A DNA stretch of 64,000 nucleotides from Candidatus Saccharibacteria bacterium UBA1050 (GTDB lineage Bacteria > Patescibacteriota > Saccharimonadia > Saccharimonadales > Saccharimonadaceae), in the NCBI GenBank assembly GCA_002316545.1, contig DCDR01000001.1:187692-251691 (forward strand). Reading direction: 5' to 3'. The position numbers and the translations under genes are program-made. Shown piece by piece: positions 50,542 to 59,582 of the stretch. Each line of letters opens with the position of its first letter. Position 1 is the stretch's first letter. Under the pieces are notes generated by a model that was given only the letters and a program-made list of their open reading frames with translations, searched no databases and was not told the origin of the DNA.

Positions 50542-50964
50542 CTATTCTAGCTCACCAATTTGTTTAAGATGAGCAAACATAGCCGGGTATGGGTCGCGAA
50601 TATCGAGCGCAAGTACTTCGTCAGCCGACTTCCACCAATAGCCCTCGTGCTCCCAGCTAATCGTAACCTCAGGCACATTTTCTACATCAATCCGATATAG
50701 TAAGCGATTTACCGCCTTGTCGCTGAAGACAAACGATTCAGCAAAAGCCAAACGTAAATCTGATGGGTTAATAGTAATGCCCGCTTCTTCTTTCATTTCC
50801 CGCACTGCCCCATCAACATGCGTTTCGCCTGGGTCTACCATGCCGCCAGGAACATCAGGTTTTTGAGACCTATCCGGTCGCTCAGGCCATACACTACCAC
50901 GTAAGATAAGGTACTTACCTTCGCTGTTCTTCAATAGAACTTTGGCAATGTCGTCTCGTCTCAT
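50542..50964 (-). CDS. Nudix hydrolase
   Basis: Hydrolyses a nucleoside diphosphate linked to another group. The complete Nudix box runs from GGMVDPGETHVDG to REMKEEAGI (about 40-62), with all metal-binding glutamates. 140 aa, one domain; substrate unknown. It follows ppa by 2 bases in the same operon, which makes sense if it yields pyrophosphate or removes damaged nucleotides. It ends one base after the convergent rel stop. Confidence 0.88.
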   Translation of the reverse strand: MRRDDIAKVLLKNSEGKYLILRGSVWPERPDRSQKPDVPGGMVDPGETHVDGAVREMKEEAGITINPSDLRLAFAESFVFSDKAVNRLLYRIDVENVPEVTISWEHEGYWWKSADEVLALDIRDPYPAMFAHLKQIGELE

Positions 50965-50966
50965 TT

Positions 50967-51497
50967 CTATTTAGAGTTCCAGCGCTCGATACATTCCTTG
51001 ATGGTTACTTTAGCTGATTCTACGTCACCCCAGCCAAGTACTTTGGTGCTACCCGGCTTTTTTAAATCCTTGTAGTGTGTAAAGTGATGTTCAATCATTT
51101 GTTTCCAGCGTTCACCTAAATCATCGAGCGATGTAATGCTATCACCAGTGTGGCGGTCGTCGGCTGGCACAACTACTACTTTATGGTCGGCCTCGCCATC
51201 GTCTTCAAAATTCAATACGCCGATAATACGAGCTTCCAACCATACTCCCATTGGTAGTGGCTCTGGGCATACAATCAACGTATCCAGCTCATCGCCATCG
51301 TCGTCGAGCGTTTGTGGAATAAAGCCGTAGTTACATGGTTTTGCAAAAATTCCTGGCTCTACGCGGTCCAGCATAAACGCTGCGCGTTCACGATCCCATT
51401 CAACTTTTAGCTGCGATCCTTGCGGAATTTCAACAACCGTATTTAGTGTTCCTTCGTCTATATTGCCAGGTGTTAAAACTTGGTTAAAATCTGCCAT
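50967..51497 (-). CDS. ppa: inorganic pyrophosphatase (family I)
   Basis: Splits pyrophosphate and so drives nucleotide and tRNA chemistry forward. Active-site signature DDDGDELDTLIV (about 64-75) with metal-binding Asp residues; substrate-binding KVEWDRERAAFMLDR near 29-43. 176 aa, soluble hexameric type. GAGGAG lies 7 bases before the ATG. First gene of a two-gene operon with the Nudix hydrolase; divergent from the PLD-family gene. Confidence 0.95.
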   Translation of the reverse strand: MADFNQVLTPGNIDEGTLNTVVEIPQGSQLKVEWDRERAAFMLDRVEPGIFAKPCNYGFIPQTLDDDGDELDTLIVCPEPLPMGVWLEARIIGVLNFEDDGEADHKVVVVPADDRHTGDSITSLDDLGERWKQMIEHHFTHYKDLKKPGSTKVLGWGDVESAKVTIKECIERWNSK

Positions 51498-51540
51498 TAC
51501 TATTCTCCTCTTTTGTATTACTTCTATTGTAACAAATTGC

Positions 51541-51546
51541 TATACT
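51541..51546 (+). promoter_or_regulatory. -10 box of the PLD-family gene
   Basis: TATACT, 10 bases before ATG 51557; leader at most a few bases. Confidence 0.45.
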
Positions 51547-51556
51547 ACGTAGTAGA

Positions 51557-52546
51557 ATGGCTACCAAACCAACATTGCTGTTGCCAGATGAATTTGTCCA
51601 AACAGCAACAGCACATATTCTACGCGCTAAAAGCCACGTCTCGTTGGTGTGTATGGTTATGGCAAACGATCCAACTACCGACGGATTTATCGACGCGCTT
51701 GCAAAAGCAAGTGAACGCGGCGTGACGGTAGTTGTTGCCGCGGATACATTTACCTATGGTGAGCTTGCTGGGCACGTCATGCCTCACAAATACTATTCAA
51801 AGCGTTCACGCGAAACGACGAAAATGGTAAAGCGACTAAAAAAGGCTGGGGTAAAGTTTACCTGGCTGGGTAAATTCAGCGCCTTCCCCTTTACTGGCCG
51901 AACACACACAAAGTGTTTAGTTGTAGACGACACAGTATATTCTTTTGGTGGCGTAAATCTGTATGAAGACAATATTTCATTTGCCGATTACATGTTCCGC
52001 ATCGAAGACATCCAGCTTGCGCTTGAACTCAAAGACGAGATTGGTAGGCTAGTGATCGCTGATAGCAAGAACTTTGCCTATCGTAGCCACGAGTTTAGCT
52101 TCAAAAAGAACAGCAAAGTGTTGATAGATGGTGGATTCCAAGGCGATTCAATTATTTATCGTCGTGCATACCAACATGCTCGAGATTCCAAAGAGATTTT
52201 GTTTGTGTCGCAATATTGCCCAGCGGGTAAACTGAGTCGAGCCATGAACAAAGCCAAGTCCAGAGTGTATTTTAACAAGCCTTCAAACGCTGATATCTGG
52301 AACCGAGCGATTATCGTAGCTGGTATTATCTCAAGTAGGTTCCAGACAAAGTACCACCGCAACAAATACCTACACGCGAAGTTCGTTATTTTTACTAAAA
52401 ATGATGGCACAAAGGTCGCCATTACTGGTTCTCACAACTTTATGCCTGGCACAGTGTTATTGGGCACAAAAGAAATTGCTCTTGAAACAACCGACAAGAA
52501 AATTATCTCTCAGCTAGAAGACTTTTTTGAAAAACACGTACAGTAA
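51557..52546 (+). CDS. phospholipase D-like protein (cardiolipin synthase/PLD family)
   Basis: A two-HKD enzyme. Site 1 is HTKCLVVDD (about 116-124) followed by FGGVNL; site 2 is HAKFVIFTKND (about 274-284) followed by GSHNF. Both have H-x-K and a downstream acidic residue. The 329-aa protein lacks the N-terminal membrane helices of ClsA, so it resembles ClsB/YbhO or a cytosolic phosphodiesterase. The likely role is phospholipid headgroup transfer; nuclease activity is another possibility for this superfamily. Single gene. Confidence 0.85.
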   Translation: MATKPTLLLPDEFVQTATAHILRAKSHVSLVCMVMANDPTTDGFIDALAKASERGVTVVVAADTFTYGELAGHVMPHKYYSKRSRETTKMVKRLKKAGVKFTWLGKFSAFPFTGRTHTKCLVVDDTVYSFGGVNLYEDNISFADYMFRIEDIQLALELKDEIGRLVIADSKNFAYRSHEFSFKKNSKVLIDGGFQGDSIIYRRAYQHARDSKEILFVSQYCPAGKLSRAMNKAKSRVYFNKPSNADIWNRAIIVAGIISSRFQTKYHRNKYLHAKFVIFTKNDGTKVAITGSHNFMPGTVLLGTKEIALETTDKKIISQLEDFFEKHVQ

Positions 52547-52547
52547 A

Positions 52548-53489
52548 CTATTTGCGCTTCAGGTCGTTGAGGTATTCACGGATACTTAGTGCCGCTGCGG
52601 CGCCTTCACCAACCGCACTAGCAATTTGCATGGTTGCGCCACTACGAACATCACCGCTGGCAAACACACCTTCCATGCTTGTCTGCAGGTGAGAGTCTGT
52701 CTTTATCAAACCTTGTTCGTCTAGCTCGATCGAGCTTCCTTGCAAGAATTGTGTATTTGGCTTCAAGCCAACAAATACGAACACACCATCAACCATCAAC
52801 TCAGCCGGCTTGCCATCTGACATAATTTTTACGCTAGTTACCTTGCCATCAGTCGCTACAATTTCTTCAGTTGTCGTAGCCAAATGCAGAGTAATTTTGC
52901 CGCTATCAACAAATTCCTGAAGTTCGTGCTGTAATACTTCGCTTGCTTTTAGGGTGCTGCGCACTAGCAAGTCGATGTGGCTAGCGAAGCGAGTCAAAAA
53001 CAATGCTTCTTGTACAGCTGAATTTCCACCACCAACCACAGCAAGCTTTTTGTCACGATAAAATGCTCCGTCACAAGTAGCACAGTAGTGAACACCACGA
53101 CCATAATATTCAGCTTCACCGGGAACATTGATTTTGTTGTAGTCACTTCCTGTGGCAATCAACACTGTTTTTGCTTCAACCGGCGTGCCGTCAACTACCA
53201 CAGTTTTTGTATTGCCATTATCGCGAATTTCACTTACGTCACCAAAATCAATATTCGCACCAAATCGTTCAGCCTGTTTCTGCAGTTGATCGGCAAGTTT
53301 CATGCCCTCAATTCCTTCAGGGAAACCGGGGTAATTGTCTACCATGTCGGTAATTGCAGCCATACCGCCAACCACGCCCTTTTCATAGAGCACGGTATCG
53401 ATATCTTCACGAGTGGTATATACAGCAGCAGCCAGCGCACTTGGGCCAGCGCCAATCATTACTACGTCTCGTACTGTATTATCCGCCAT
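52548..53489 (-). CDS. trxB: thioredoxin reductase
   Basis: NADPH-dependent flavoenzyme that keeps thioredoxin reduced. FAD motif GAGPSALAAAVY (13-24); redox-active CATC at 136-139; NADP motif GGGNSAVQEAL near 151-161; C-terminal FAD contact ASGDVRSGATMQIASAVGEG. 313 aa, low-molecular-weight type. CAGGAG lies 13 bases before the ATG. The gene overlaps the FKBP gene by 11 bp and follows it in one operon. Confidence 0.95.
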   Translation of the reverse strand: MADNTVRDVVMIGAGPSALAAAVYTTREDIDTVLYEKGVVGGMAAITDMVDNYPGFPEGIEGMKLADQLQKQAERFGANIDFGDVSEIRDNGNTKTVVVDGTPVEAKTVLIATGSDYNKINVPGEAEYYGRGVHYCATCDGAFYRDKKLAVVGGGNSAVQEALFLTRFASHIDLLVRSTLKASEVLQHELQEFVDSGKITLHLATTTEEIVATDGKVTSVKIMSDGKPAELMVDGVFVFVGLKPNTQFLQGSSIELDEQGLIKTDSHLQTSMEGVFASGDVRSGATMQIASAVGEGAAAALSIREYLNDLKRK

Positions 53490-54153
53490 ATGCGTTCAAT
53501 AACTCCTGTGGGTACTCGGGTGCTTCGAGTGTTTCTAATGTTTTAATAGGCATAACAATAAATTTAAGTGGTGAGTTGGCAGGAATGTCTCCCTGGCCAG
53601 CGTTACCATAGCCTTTGGCAGCCGGTATGGTGATTTCTCGGATGCCACCGATCTTCATACCCTTAGTACCTTCTGTCCAGCCAACTATCACGCCGCCTGG
53701 TCGCACAATTAATGGTGACTTCAGTGAGCTGCCTTTTATAGATCCGTCGAATATCTTTCCGCTAGGAATCCACCCGACATAATACGCGGCATAGGTAGTA
53801 GTGTCACCGATAACTTCGCCAGTACCTTTTTTCAAGTCTTTCACTACCAGCTTTTTGTTTGCGGCGCCTAGGTCGTACTTGCCCACACGTGATTTGTAGC
53901 CAATAAACTCGTCAGCGTACTTTGCCGAAAGCTTTTTCGCATCATTATCTAGTGTAGTTTGTTGCGCCGTCGTTTTGCTCGTGTATGCTTCGGTTGCCTT
54001 TTGATATTTTGCATATAAGTCGTTAAGTCGCTTACTGTCTGCTGCTTCGTTTTGTGGCGCCAATATCATAGCTGCAAAACCAGCAACAGTTCCGACCGTT
54101 AGCACAATCGCAATAATCCATATCCCTACCCTTTGTCCTGTAGTAGTAGCCAT
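53479..54153 (-). CDS. membrane-anchored FKBP-type peptidyl-prolyl isomerase
   Basis: A 224-residue protein with one N-terminal membrane helix (about 10-31), a helical linker (about 36-90) and a C-terminal FKBP domain (about 100-215) with YYVGWIPSGKIFDGS and GGIREITIPAAKGYG. It probably faces the outside and helps exported proteins fold. GGGGAAG precedes the ATG; TGA-TATACT lies about 35 bases further upstream, so this is a leadered transcript. It is co-transcribed with trxB. Confidence 0.9.
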   Translation of the reverse strand: MATTTGQRVGIWIIAIVLTVGTVAGFAAMILAPQNEAADSKRLNDLYAKYQKATEAYTSKTTAQQTTLDNDAKKLSAKYADEFIGYKSRVGKYDLGAANKKLVVKDLKKGTGEVIGDTTTYAAYYVGWIPSGKIFDGSIKGSSLKSPLIVRPGGVIVGWTEGTKGMKIGGIREITIPAAKGYGNAGQGDIPANSPLKFIVMPIKTLETLEAPEYPQELLNAYGG

Positions 54154-54198
54154 ACTTCCCCTGTTTAGTTCAATTGTTACTTACTTTAGTATATCAAA

Positions 54199-55980
54199 TT
54201 ACGATGCAATTTCGAAGCTCTGGAGACGTGCTTTCGAGCTCTCGCTATCACCTAGCTGAAGCTGCAATAGCTGCGCGTATATACCATTGGTTTTGGCGAG
54301 CTGACTTGGTGAACCAATTTCATCTACCTTACCGTTCTTGAGCGTAATAATTCTGTCCACGTGAGCAATCGTGCTTAAACGGTGAGCAATAATGAGCGTG
54401 GTACGGTTTTTCATCAAGCGTTCTAGAGCTTCTTGTACCATAGCTTCGCTACGACTATCAAGGCTACTGGTGGCCTCATCAAGTATGAGGATCGGAGCGT
54501 CTTTTAAGATAGCCCGTGCAATCGCAATGCGTTGCTTCTGTCCACCACTTAGCTTTAGCCCCCGCTCACCTATTTCGGTTTCGTAGCCGTGCTCAAGCTT
54601 GCTAATAAACTCGTGTGCGTTGGCCATTTTGGCGGCCTTTTCAATGTCTTTTGGAGTTGCATGCGGATCAGCATAGGCAATATTTTCCATAATCGTACCA
54701 CTAAAAAGCGCCGGCTCTTGAAACACAACGCCAATCGAATCACGTAGGCTCGTTTGTCGTACATCGCTTATCGATGTGCCGTCAATGGTAATACTGCCAC
54801 TTTTTATGTCGTATAACCTAAGCAGCAGGCTGGTGATAGTCGTCTTGCCTTCACCACTCTCGCCTACTAGTGCAACTTTTTCGCCCGGCTTCAGGCTGAA
54901 AGTGATATCGGTCAATACTTTGTCGTGTTTATTGTAGCCAAAATTCACGCCGCTGTAGGTAACTTCACCTTTTGTTACTTGCAGCGCAGGCGCGTGATCT
55001 TTATCCGCTACTGCTGGCTTTAGCTCCATTACCTTAAAGTAGTCCTTACTGCCCGCTATCGCCCGCTGTACCCCCTCCACAATAAAGCTCATGTTAAAAA
55101 TTGGGAATCGCATCATATTGACCAGCTGTATTAGTAGAACCATCTCACCAATTGTAAAGACACCCTCGCTCGTTTTTACAAATAAATATGCGAAAATTGC
55201 GAAAAAGATAGCATTTAGTACAAACCTTCGCGAAATATCCATATTGTGCCAATAGCGAGATTGCACTTTGGTAATATCAACTGTTTTTTGGAATCGTCGC
55301 TCAAAATGACGAAATTCAAGTGTTTCCTGAATAAAGCTTTTTACGACTTTAATTTGTGCTATCACTTCAGCGAAGCGTCCGCTTGCTATATCGGTTTCAA
55401 GGTTTTTCTCGTTTTGCCATTTTTGCCATTTTTTACTGGTAAGCGCGGTGAGCCACAAAAATAGTGGGTAAAGTATGAAAAGTAGTAATGCCAACTCCCA
55501 GCTGTATGTCAGAACAATCACAAGGGTGAGCAGCATCGTCAGGAACATTTGGAAAAAGTTGTTCGCAAATACGTTCATGAATTGCGTTACTTCAAATATT
55601 GTTCGGTTGAGTCGGTTAATAATTGTGCCGGTGAGTTCTTTGTCGTAATAGCTCTGCGGTAGCTTCAGTAAGTGACCGTAGTAGCGTTCTGAAAGCTGCT
55701 TTTTTAGTTTGGCGCTCATCATGTCGCCAAGGTAACCGCCCCAATTGGTAAACAATGTGTTTAGCACGTCTACCACAAATAGCGCGACAGCGAGCCACAA
55801 TGCGCCCGAGACATCTGCTTGGCCTGTTCGTAGTGACTCAACGATAAGGTCGGTGGCATCTTTTATAATAAATGGCGCCGCCAACGATGAGAGACTCATC
55901 AGGATCGAGAACAGTATAATACCGACATAGTACGGCCAAAGATGGCGAGCATAGCCCAATACTCGTAACAAGCTGTTCAT
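54199..55980 (-). CDS. ABC transporter, fused permease-ATPase (exporter type)
   Basis: A half-transporter that dimerises to export lipids, peptides or drugs. Six membrane helices cover about 1-310. The ATPase has Walker A GESGEGKTT (about 377-385), signature LSGGQKQR (about 485-492), Walker B ILILDEATSSLD and the H-loop IAHRLST. 593 aa, MsbA/LmrA-like. Substrate unknown. CATAAT lies 8 bases before the ATG, so the mRNA may be leaderless. Confidence 0.93.
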   Translation of the reverse strand: MNSLLRVLGYARHLWPYYVGIILFSILMSLSSLAAPFIIKDATDLIVESLRTGQADVSGALWLAVALFVVDVLNTLFTNWGGYLGDMMSAKLKKQLSERYYGHLLKLPQSYYDKELTGTIINRLNRTIFEVTQFMNVFANNFFQMFLTMLLTLVIVLTYSWELALLLFILYPLFLWLTALTSKKWQKWQNEKNLETDIASGRFAEVIAQIKVVKSFIQETLEFRHFERRFQKTVDITKVQSRYWHNMDISRRFVLNAIFFAIFAYLFVKTSEGVFTIGEMVLLIQLVNMMRFPIFNMSFIVEGVQRAIAGSKDYFKVMELKPAVADKDHAPALQVTKGEVTYSGVNFGYNKHDKVLTDITFSLKPGEKVALVGESGEGKTTITSLLLRLYDIKSGSITIDGTSISDVRQTSLRDSIGVVFQEPALFSGTIMENIAYADPHATPKDIEKAAKMANAHEFISKLEHGYETEIGERGLKLSGGQKQRIAIARAILKDAPILILDEATSSLDSRSEAMVQEALERLMKNRTTLIIAHRLSTIAHVDRIITLKNGKVDEIGSPSQLAKTNGIYAQLLQLQLGDSESSKARLQSFEIAS

Positions 55981-56011
55981 ATGAGCCTATTATGTCAGAG
56001 CGCGCGCAGTT

Positions 56012-56824
56012 TTACCATGACGCCAAGCAGGCATCTACGTCGTTGAGATTTGCCGCGCTACAGTAGACGACTCGAGATATAATACCAGTAAACTGATCTG
56101 TGTTTTTAGAAACAGCTGGAAGCGGGTATTTGTTACCAACACTTAAGTAGCCGGTAGCATTGAACGTACCTGAATCACGGTAGGCAAAGACATTACTCAC
56201 GGTTTGGCCACCAACAGGTGTTACGCTTAAAGTAACAGGTCGTGTTGAGCCAGTTTTCACGTCACGTGCACAACTGGCGACATACATCATGCCATCTACG
56301 AGTGCTAAAGTACTTCGAACTGGTTTATCTGTAGAAACCGCACCGCTACCAACAACTCGACATTCCACAAAGGTTGCTTTTTTGTTGGCACTACAGCTAC
56401 TAAATTGAATCTTTAGCTGACTTGCTCCAGTAGCAAATCGGCCAATTTGGGTAACATTTCGTGAATCAGAAGTACAAGCCCCGGCTGAAGCATCGTACTG
56501 AAATTCAACTCCTGCGCCAATTGCATCAGATGCCGTTAGTGTAGCAGTGCTGCCTGGTTTAGCCTGACCAACCGATTGCATGTTTGTTTTGTTGCCATCA
56601 AATTGTACACCAGACGAATGTTGTGACCAGTTTCCCTCAAGATAGAGCTTGGTTCCGCTATTTTTTGTTGCCTGATTTACTACTGCGCCGTTTTGTACAT
56701 TGCGCAAATCGTAGCTGTATTGCGTTTCAGATGTTACTGCATTTACGCGGGTTAATTGGGTTATCAGAAGTCCTCCAACCAATACTGCTACTACTGCCAA
56801 TGCTGCTACTGAGATTTTTTTCAT
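56012..56824 (-). CDS. exported hypothetical protein, 270 aa
   Basis: I do not recognise the mature protein. An N-terminal helix (about 5-27, MKKISVAALAVVAVLVGG) is a signal anchor. The rest is beta-rich, with seven cysteines spread through the domain (for example GACTS, SSCS, ECRVV, ASC, DACLASW), suggesting disulfides outside the cell. GGAG lies 6 bases before the ATG, with a TATATT box upstream. It is followed by the ABC exporter in the same direction. Confidence 0.65.
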   Translation of the reverse strand: MKKISVAALAVVAVLVGGLLITQLTRVNAVTSETQYSYDLRNVQNGAVVNQATKNSGTKLYLEGNWSQHSSGVQFDGNKTNMQSVGQAKPGSTATLTASDAIGAGVEFQYDASAGACTSDSRNVTQIGRFATGASQLKIQFSSCSANKKATFVECRVVGSGAVSTDKPVRSTLALVDGMMYVASCARDVKTGSTRPVTLSVTPVGGQTVSNVFAYRDSGTFNATGYLSVGNKYPLPAVSKNTDQFTGIISRVVYCSAANLNDVDACLASW

Positions 56825-56911
56825 GCATGCTCCATATATGTGGTGTGATATTACGTAATATAGTACGACATTCCTGCCGAATTGGCAAAATCCGCTACTT
56901 TGTTTTTTCCG

Positions 56912-57097
56912 CTATGGCTTCGTAGGTACGACGACCCACAGTATAAGGTAAGGTAGCAACCCGGGTAAGCCACCTGGTAGCAGCAACGCCACGAAGATTA
57001 TTCGCACGATTGTTGGGTCGATATCGAAATATTCTGCAATGCCCCCACAAACGCCAGCGATTTTCTTGTCGGTCGTCGAGCGATATAGTTTTTTCAT
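56912..57097 (-). CDS. PspC-domain small membrane protein
   Basis: A 61-residue PspC domain: LYRSTTDKKIAGVCGGIAEYF (about 4-24), DPTIVRI, then a hydrophobic helix ending WVVVPTKP. Such proteins sense or respond to membrane stress. The ATG lies 6 bases after an extended -10 (TGA-TATAGT, 57104-57112); leaderless pattern. Single gene. Confidence 0.92.
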   Translation of the reverse strand: MKKLYRSTTDKKIAGVCGGIAEYFDIDPTIVRIIFVALLLPGGLPGLLPYLILWVVVPTKP

Positions 57098-57103
57098 GGT
57101 ATA

Positions 57104-57112
57104 ACTATATCA
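57104..57112 (-). promoter_or_regulatory. pspC extended -10 box, leaderless type
   Basis: TGA-TATAGT on the minus strand, 6 bases before ATG 57097. Confidence 0.58.
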
Positions 57113-57125
57113 CAATACTTAGATG

Positions 57126-58613
57126 CTAGGGGTTACAGGTGCCGCTACCAGAGTCGGTAAACGTTAGGCCAGCAACACTCCTGAAAGTCCAGTCATAGCC
57201 ATTGTCGCTTAAATCAAGCTCTAGAACTCCGTTGCCACCGTTGTATCGCACTTGGCTATTTGGCTTCGGTGTGCCAAATGGGTATAAGCCACCATTACCA
57301 CCGGTTCCGACGGTAAACTGACGCGTACCCTGTGAGTCTTGGTTTCGGTTTGCATCTTGCTTATCGAATCGTTCATAGAAGTGCTCATGCCCATTCAACG
57401 CTATGTCTACATTGTATTGATCAAGTAGTTGCCAAATTGCCGCAACGTGAGTGCCATCGCCGTGCTTTGTACCGGATGACCATCGGGGATCAGACCAGTA
57501 TGCCAGCGTACACGGTTTTGTGTTCGCTGCAAGATCGCTAGCAAGCCACTGAATCTGTTCAGAGCCGGCGTCGCACGCTAAGTATGAACACTCCACGCCA
57601 GCACTGTTTTTGTGGTTTGTGTTCAATGCTACGAAATGCCAATTATTGCTATCGAAGCTGTAGTAACCCTTACAGCTGGCTCGACAACCAGGTTCAAGCG
57701 GCGTAGCCCTATCGCCAAAGTAACTAAAGTAGCCGCTAGCTGTTGTGTCGGTATAGTAGTCGTGGTGTCCAACAGATGGGTAAATTTTGTCTTTAAACTG
57801 GCCCCAGGTTGCACCGAAGAACTTTGTGTAGTCAGCAAGACTACCACTGTCGTATTGACCATCGCCTAGCGTTAGTACTCGATCTGGGTTAATCGTCTTT
57901 ATCAAGTCTGCCGTTTTCTTGTTACCACCGGTAAGGGTCTTTGTTGAGATATCGCCTGCCGCAACAACCTTTTCAACCTGAGCTGGTGGCTCGGTTGAAT
58001 CTTGGGTGGTTACTATCAGTTGTGCACGCAAGCTTGCGTTGGTAGCCTCTTTGGTCGAAAGCCGAGTCGTAACACTACTGGGAGTGGTTATGACAAAGCT
58101 ATAGGTTCCATCACCCGTAATCGCAGTTGTGATCGTGGCCTCGTACCAACCTGCCGTAGGCCCGGCAGTGGTGGCAAACACGTCACCAGAAGTTTGCAAA
58201 CTAGCCGCGTTGTTCCATGTTGCGGTTGTTTCAGACCATTCGTCTGTTACGCGCTGGATAGAAAGTGATGGCACTGAGCTGGTAAGAGCGTATAGACGTA
58301 GCTTTGCGCTTACGACAGGCTCCGTTAGTCCGGTAACGTTAAACTTGAACAAACTTCGTTTTTCTGCGGCTGAATCAACAGAACACACGGAGGTGCCTGC
58401 GCCACAGACTACTGTTTTTACATCACCTCCTGCGGTAGCATTTGGTGCTTTCGCAGAAATGGTAGTATCTTCGGTCACATAAAAAGTAGTATCGAGTGCT
58501 CGCACATTGAGCGACGAGCTAATAACTAGGGCGACTACAGCGCCTGCGCTCAGAAACAGCAAAGACGACATTGCGTTGGTATGTTTTTTGTAAAAGCGGT
58601 GAAATGTTTTCAT
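57126..58613 (-). CDS. secreted metallophosphoesterase with N-terminal DNRLRE domain
   Basis: A 495-residue exported protein. Signal segment about 15-36; a DNRLRE/CBM-like beta domain (about 44-205) with VTDEWSETTATWNNA; then a calcineurin-type phosphoesterase (about 218-420) with GDISTKTL, LGDGQY, GHHDYY, NTNH and NGHEHFYERF, the metal-ligand order of purple-acid-phosphatase-like enzymes. A beta-rich C-terminus follows. It may release phosphate from external organic substrates. ATG 58613 is chosen: extended -10 TGG-TACTAT (58622-58630) ends 8 bases upstream. Confidence 0.85.
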   Translation of the reverse strand: MKTFHRFYKKHTNAMSSLLFLSAGAVVALVISSSLNVRALDTTFYVTEDTTISAKAPNATAGGDVKTVVCGAGTSVCSVDSAAEKRSLFKFNVTGLTEPVVSAKLRLYALTSSVPSLSIQRVTDEWSETTATWNNAASLQTSGDVFATTAGPTAGWYEATITTAITGDGTYSFVITTPSSVTTRLSTKEATNASLRAQLIVTTQDSTEPPAQVEKVVAAGDISTKTLTGGNKKTADLIKTINPDRVLTLGDGQYDSGSLADYTKFFGATWGQFKDKIYPSVGHHDYYTDTTASGYFSYFGDRATPLEPGCRASCKGYYSFDSNNWHFVALNTNHKNSAGVECSYLACDAGSEQIQWLASDLAANTKPCTLAYWSDPRWSSGTKHGDGTHVAAIWQLLDQYNVDIALNGHEHFYERFDKQDANRNQDSQGTRQFTVGTGGNGGLYPFGTPKPNSQVRYNGGNGVLELDLSDNGYDWTFRSVAGLTFTDSGSGTCNP

Positions 58614-58621
58614 ATGCTCGC

Positions 58622-58630
58622 ATAGTACCA
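58622..58630 (-). promoter_or_regulatory. phosphoesterase extended -10 box, leaderless type
   Basis: TGG-TACTAT on the minus strand, 8 bases before ATG 58613. Confidence 0.5.
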
Positions 58631-58664
58631 CAACAGTGATATATTTGCGAGAATTTAAACAATG

Positions 58665-59582
58665 TTATTCTACTACTATCGTACCGCTATTGCCGCTATG
58701 ATCGTCTGCCTTATAGCGCCAGCTGCCTGCTGAAGAAAACACACGACTTCGTGACGTAAATTCATTATCTACCGTTAGTGAGGCGACAGCTGGAGATCCA
58801 TTAAGAGACGTAAATCTGGTTCTTACTTCACCGGAACGTGGCTGAGAATAGATAATCGTCAGCGTGTCGCCCCTATCTAGGCGTATCGATGTTACATTGT
58901 AGTTGCCCGATGATGTCACATACATAACATATGTTTGTGGATTTGACGGTGCTGCCGGTGCTTCGCCCTCATCGTCCTCGTCATCATTGTTTGACGAGGT
59001 ACTACCTGAGGTGGCTTGATTTTGCGTTGTAACACGGCGAACCACTGTCGTTTTTGAGCCACTACTCGATTTAGCGGTTTTTACAGTCGGTTTTTTGACC
59101 ACCTCAAAGTCTCTATACGGTATGTACTCATAGTACTGAACCTGCAAGGCTATTCTGTATTTACCTGGGTTCTTAAATAAATCTGGCCATGCGTCAAAAT
59201 TGGTCGTAACGCTCGTTCCAGGCCGAATAAGCACAGTGTTATCTTCTTCTTTGCACTCTCTTGTCTTCGATTTGGAATGTATTCGTTTCCATGTCTTATC
59301 TTTGTAGGCGTAGACAGCCAAAGGCTCATAAGGGCAATCGTTTGAAATATTGATAGGCGTCGAGAAGTTATTGGTAACGGTAATAGAGATGGATTCGCCC
59401 GCTAAATATTTTGTATACGGCATTGAAAGTTCCACGCTACCTCGGGGAAGCGTGAATAACTGAACCGAGCCTACTAATTGATATAAATATGTGGTTATTG
59501 CAAGTAATAGCGAGATGAAAAACACTGCGCGTAGTATTCTTCCCCTCCACAAATTCTCAACATGAGTTAGTTCTTTGCTCAT
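58665..59582 (-). CDS. exported protein of the redox operon: membrane anchor, Ig-like and cupredoxin-like domains
   Basis: A 305-residue protein with one membrane helix (about 14-35), a beta-sandwich (about 45-165, SVELSMPYTKYLAGESISITV), a Ser/Thr and Asp/Glu-rich linker (about 170-212) and a C-terminal cupredoxin-like domain (about 218-305, YVMYVTSSGNYNVTSIRLDRGD to GTIVVE). A copper site is not evident: that domain has no cysteine, and only one His is seen (DDHSG). ATG 59582 overlaps the upstream stop (ATGA). It is last gene of the FNR, ApbE, reductase operon, so it may be an external electron carrier or scaffold; this is inference. Confidence 0.72.
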   Translation of the reverse strand: MSKELTHVENLWRGRILRAVFFISLLLAITTYLYQLVGSVQLFTLPRGSVELSMPYTKYLAGESISITVTNNFSTPINISNDCPYEPLAVYAYKDKTWKRIHSKSKTRECKEEDNTVLIRPGTSVTTNFDAWPDLFKNPGKYRIALQVQYYEYIPYRDFEVVKKPTVKTAKSSSGSKTTVVRRVTTQNQATSGSTSSNNDDEDDEGEAPAAPSNPQTYVMYVTSSGNYNVTSIRLDRGDTLTIIYSQPRSGEVRTRFTSLNGSPAVASLTVDNEFTSRSRVFSSAGSWRYKADDHSGNSGTIVVE

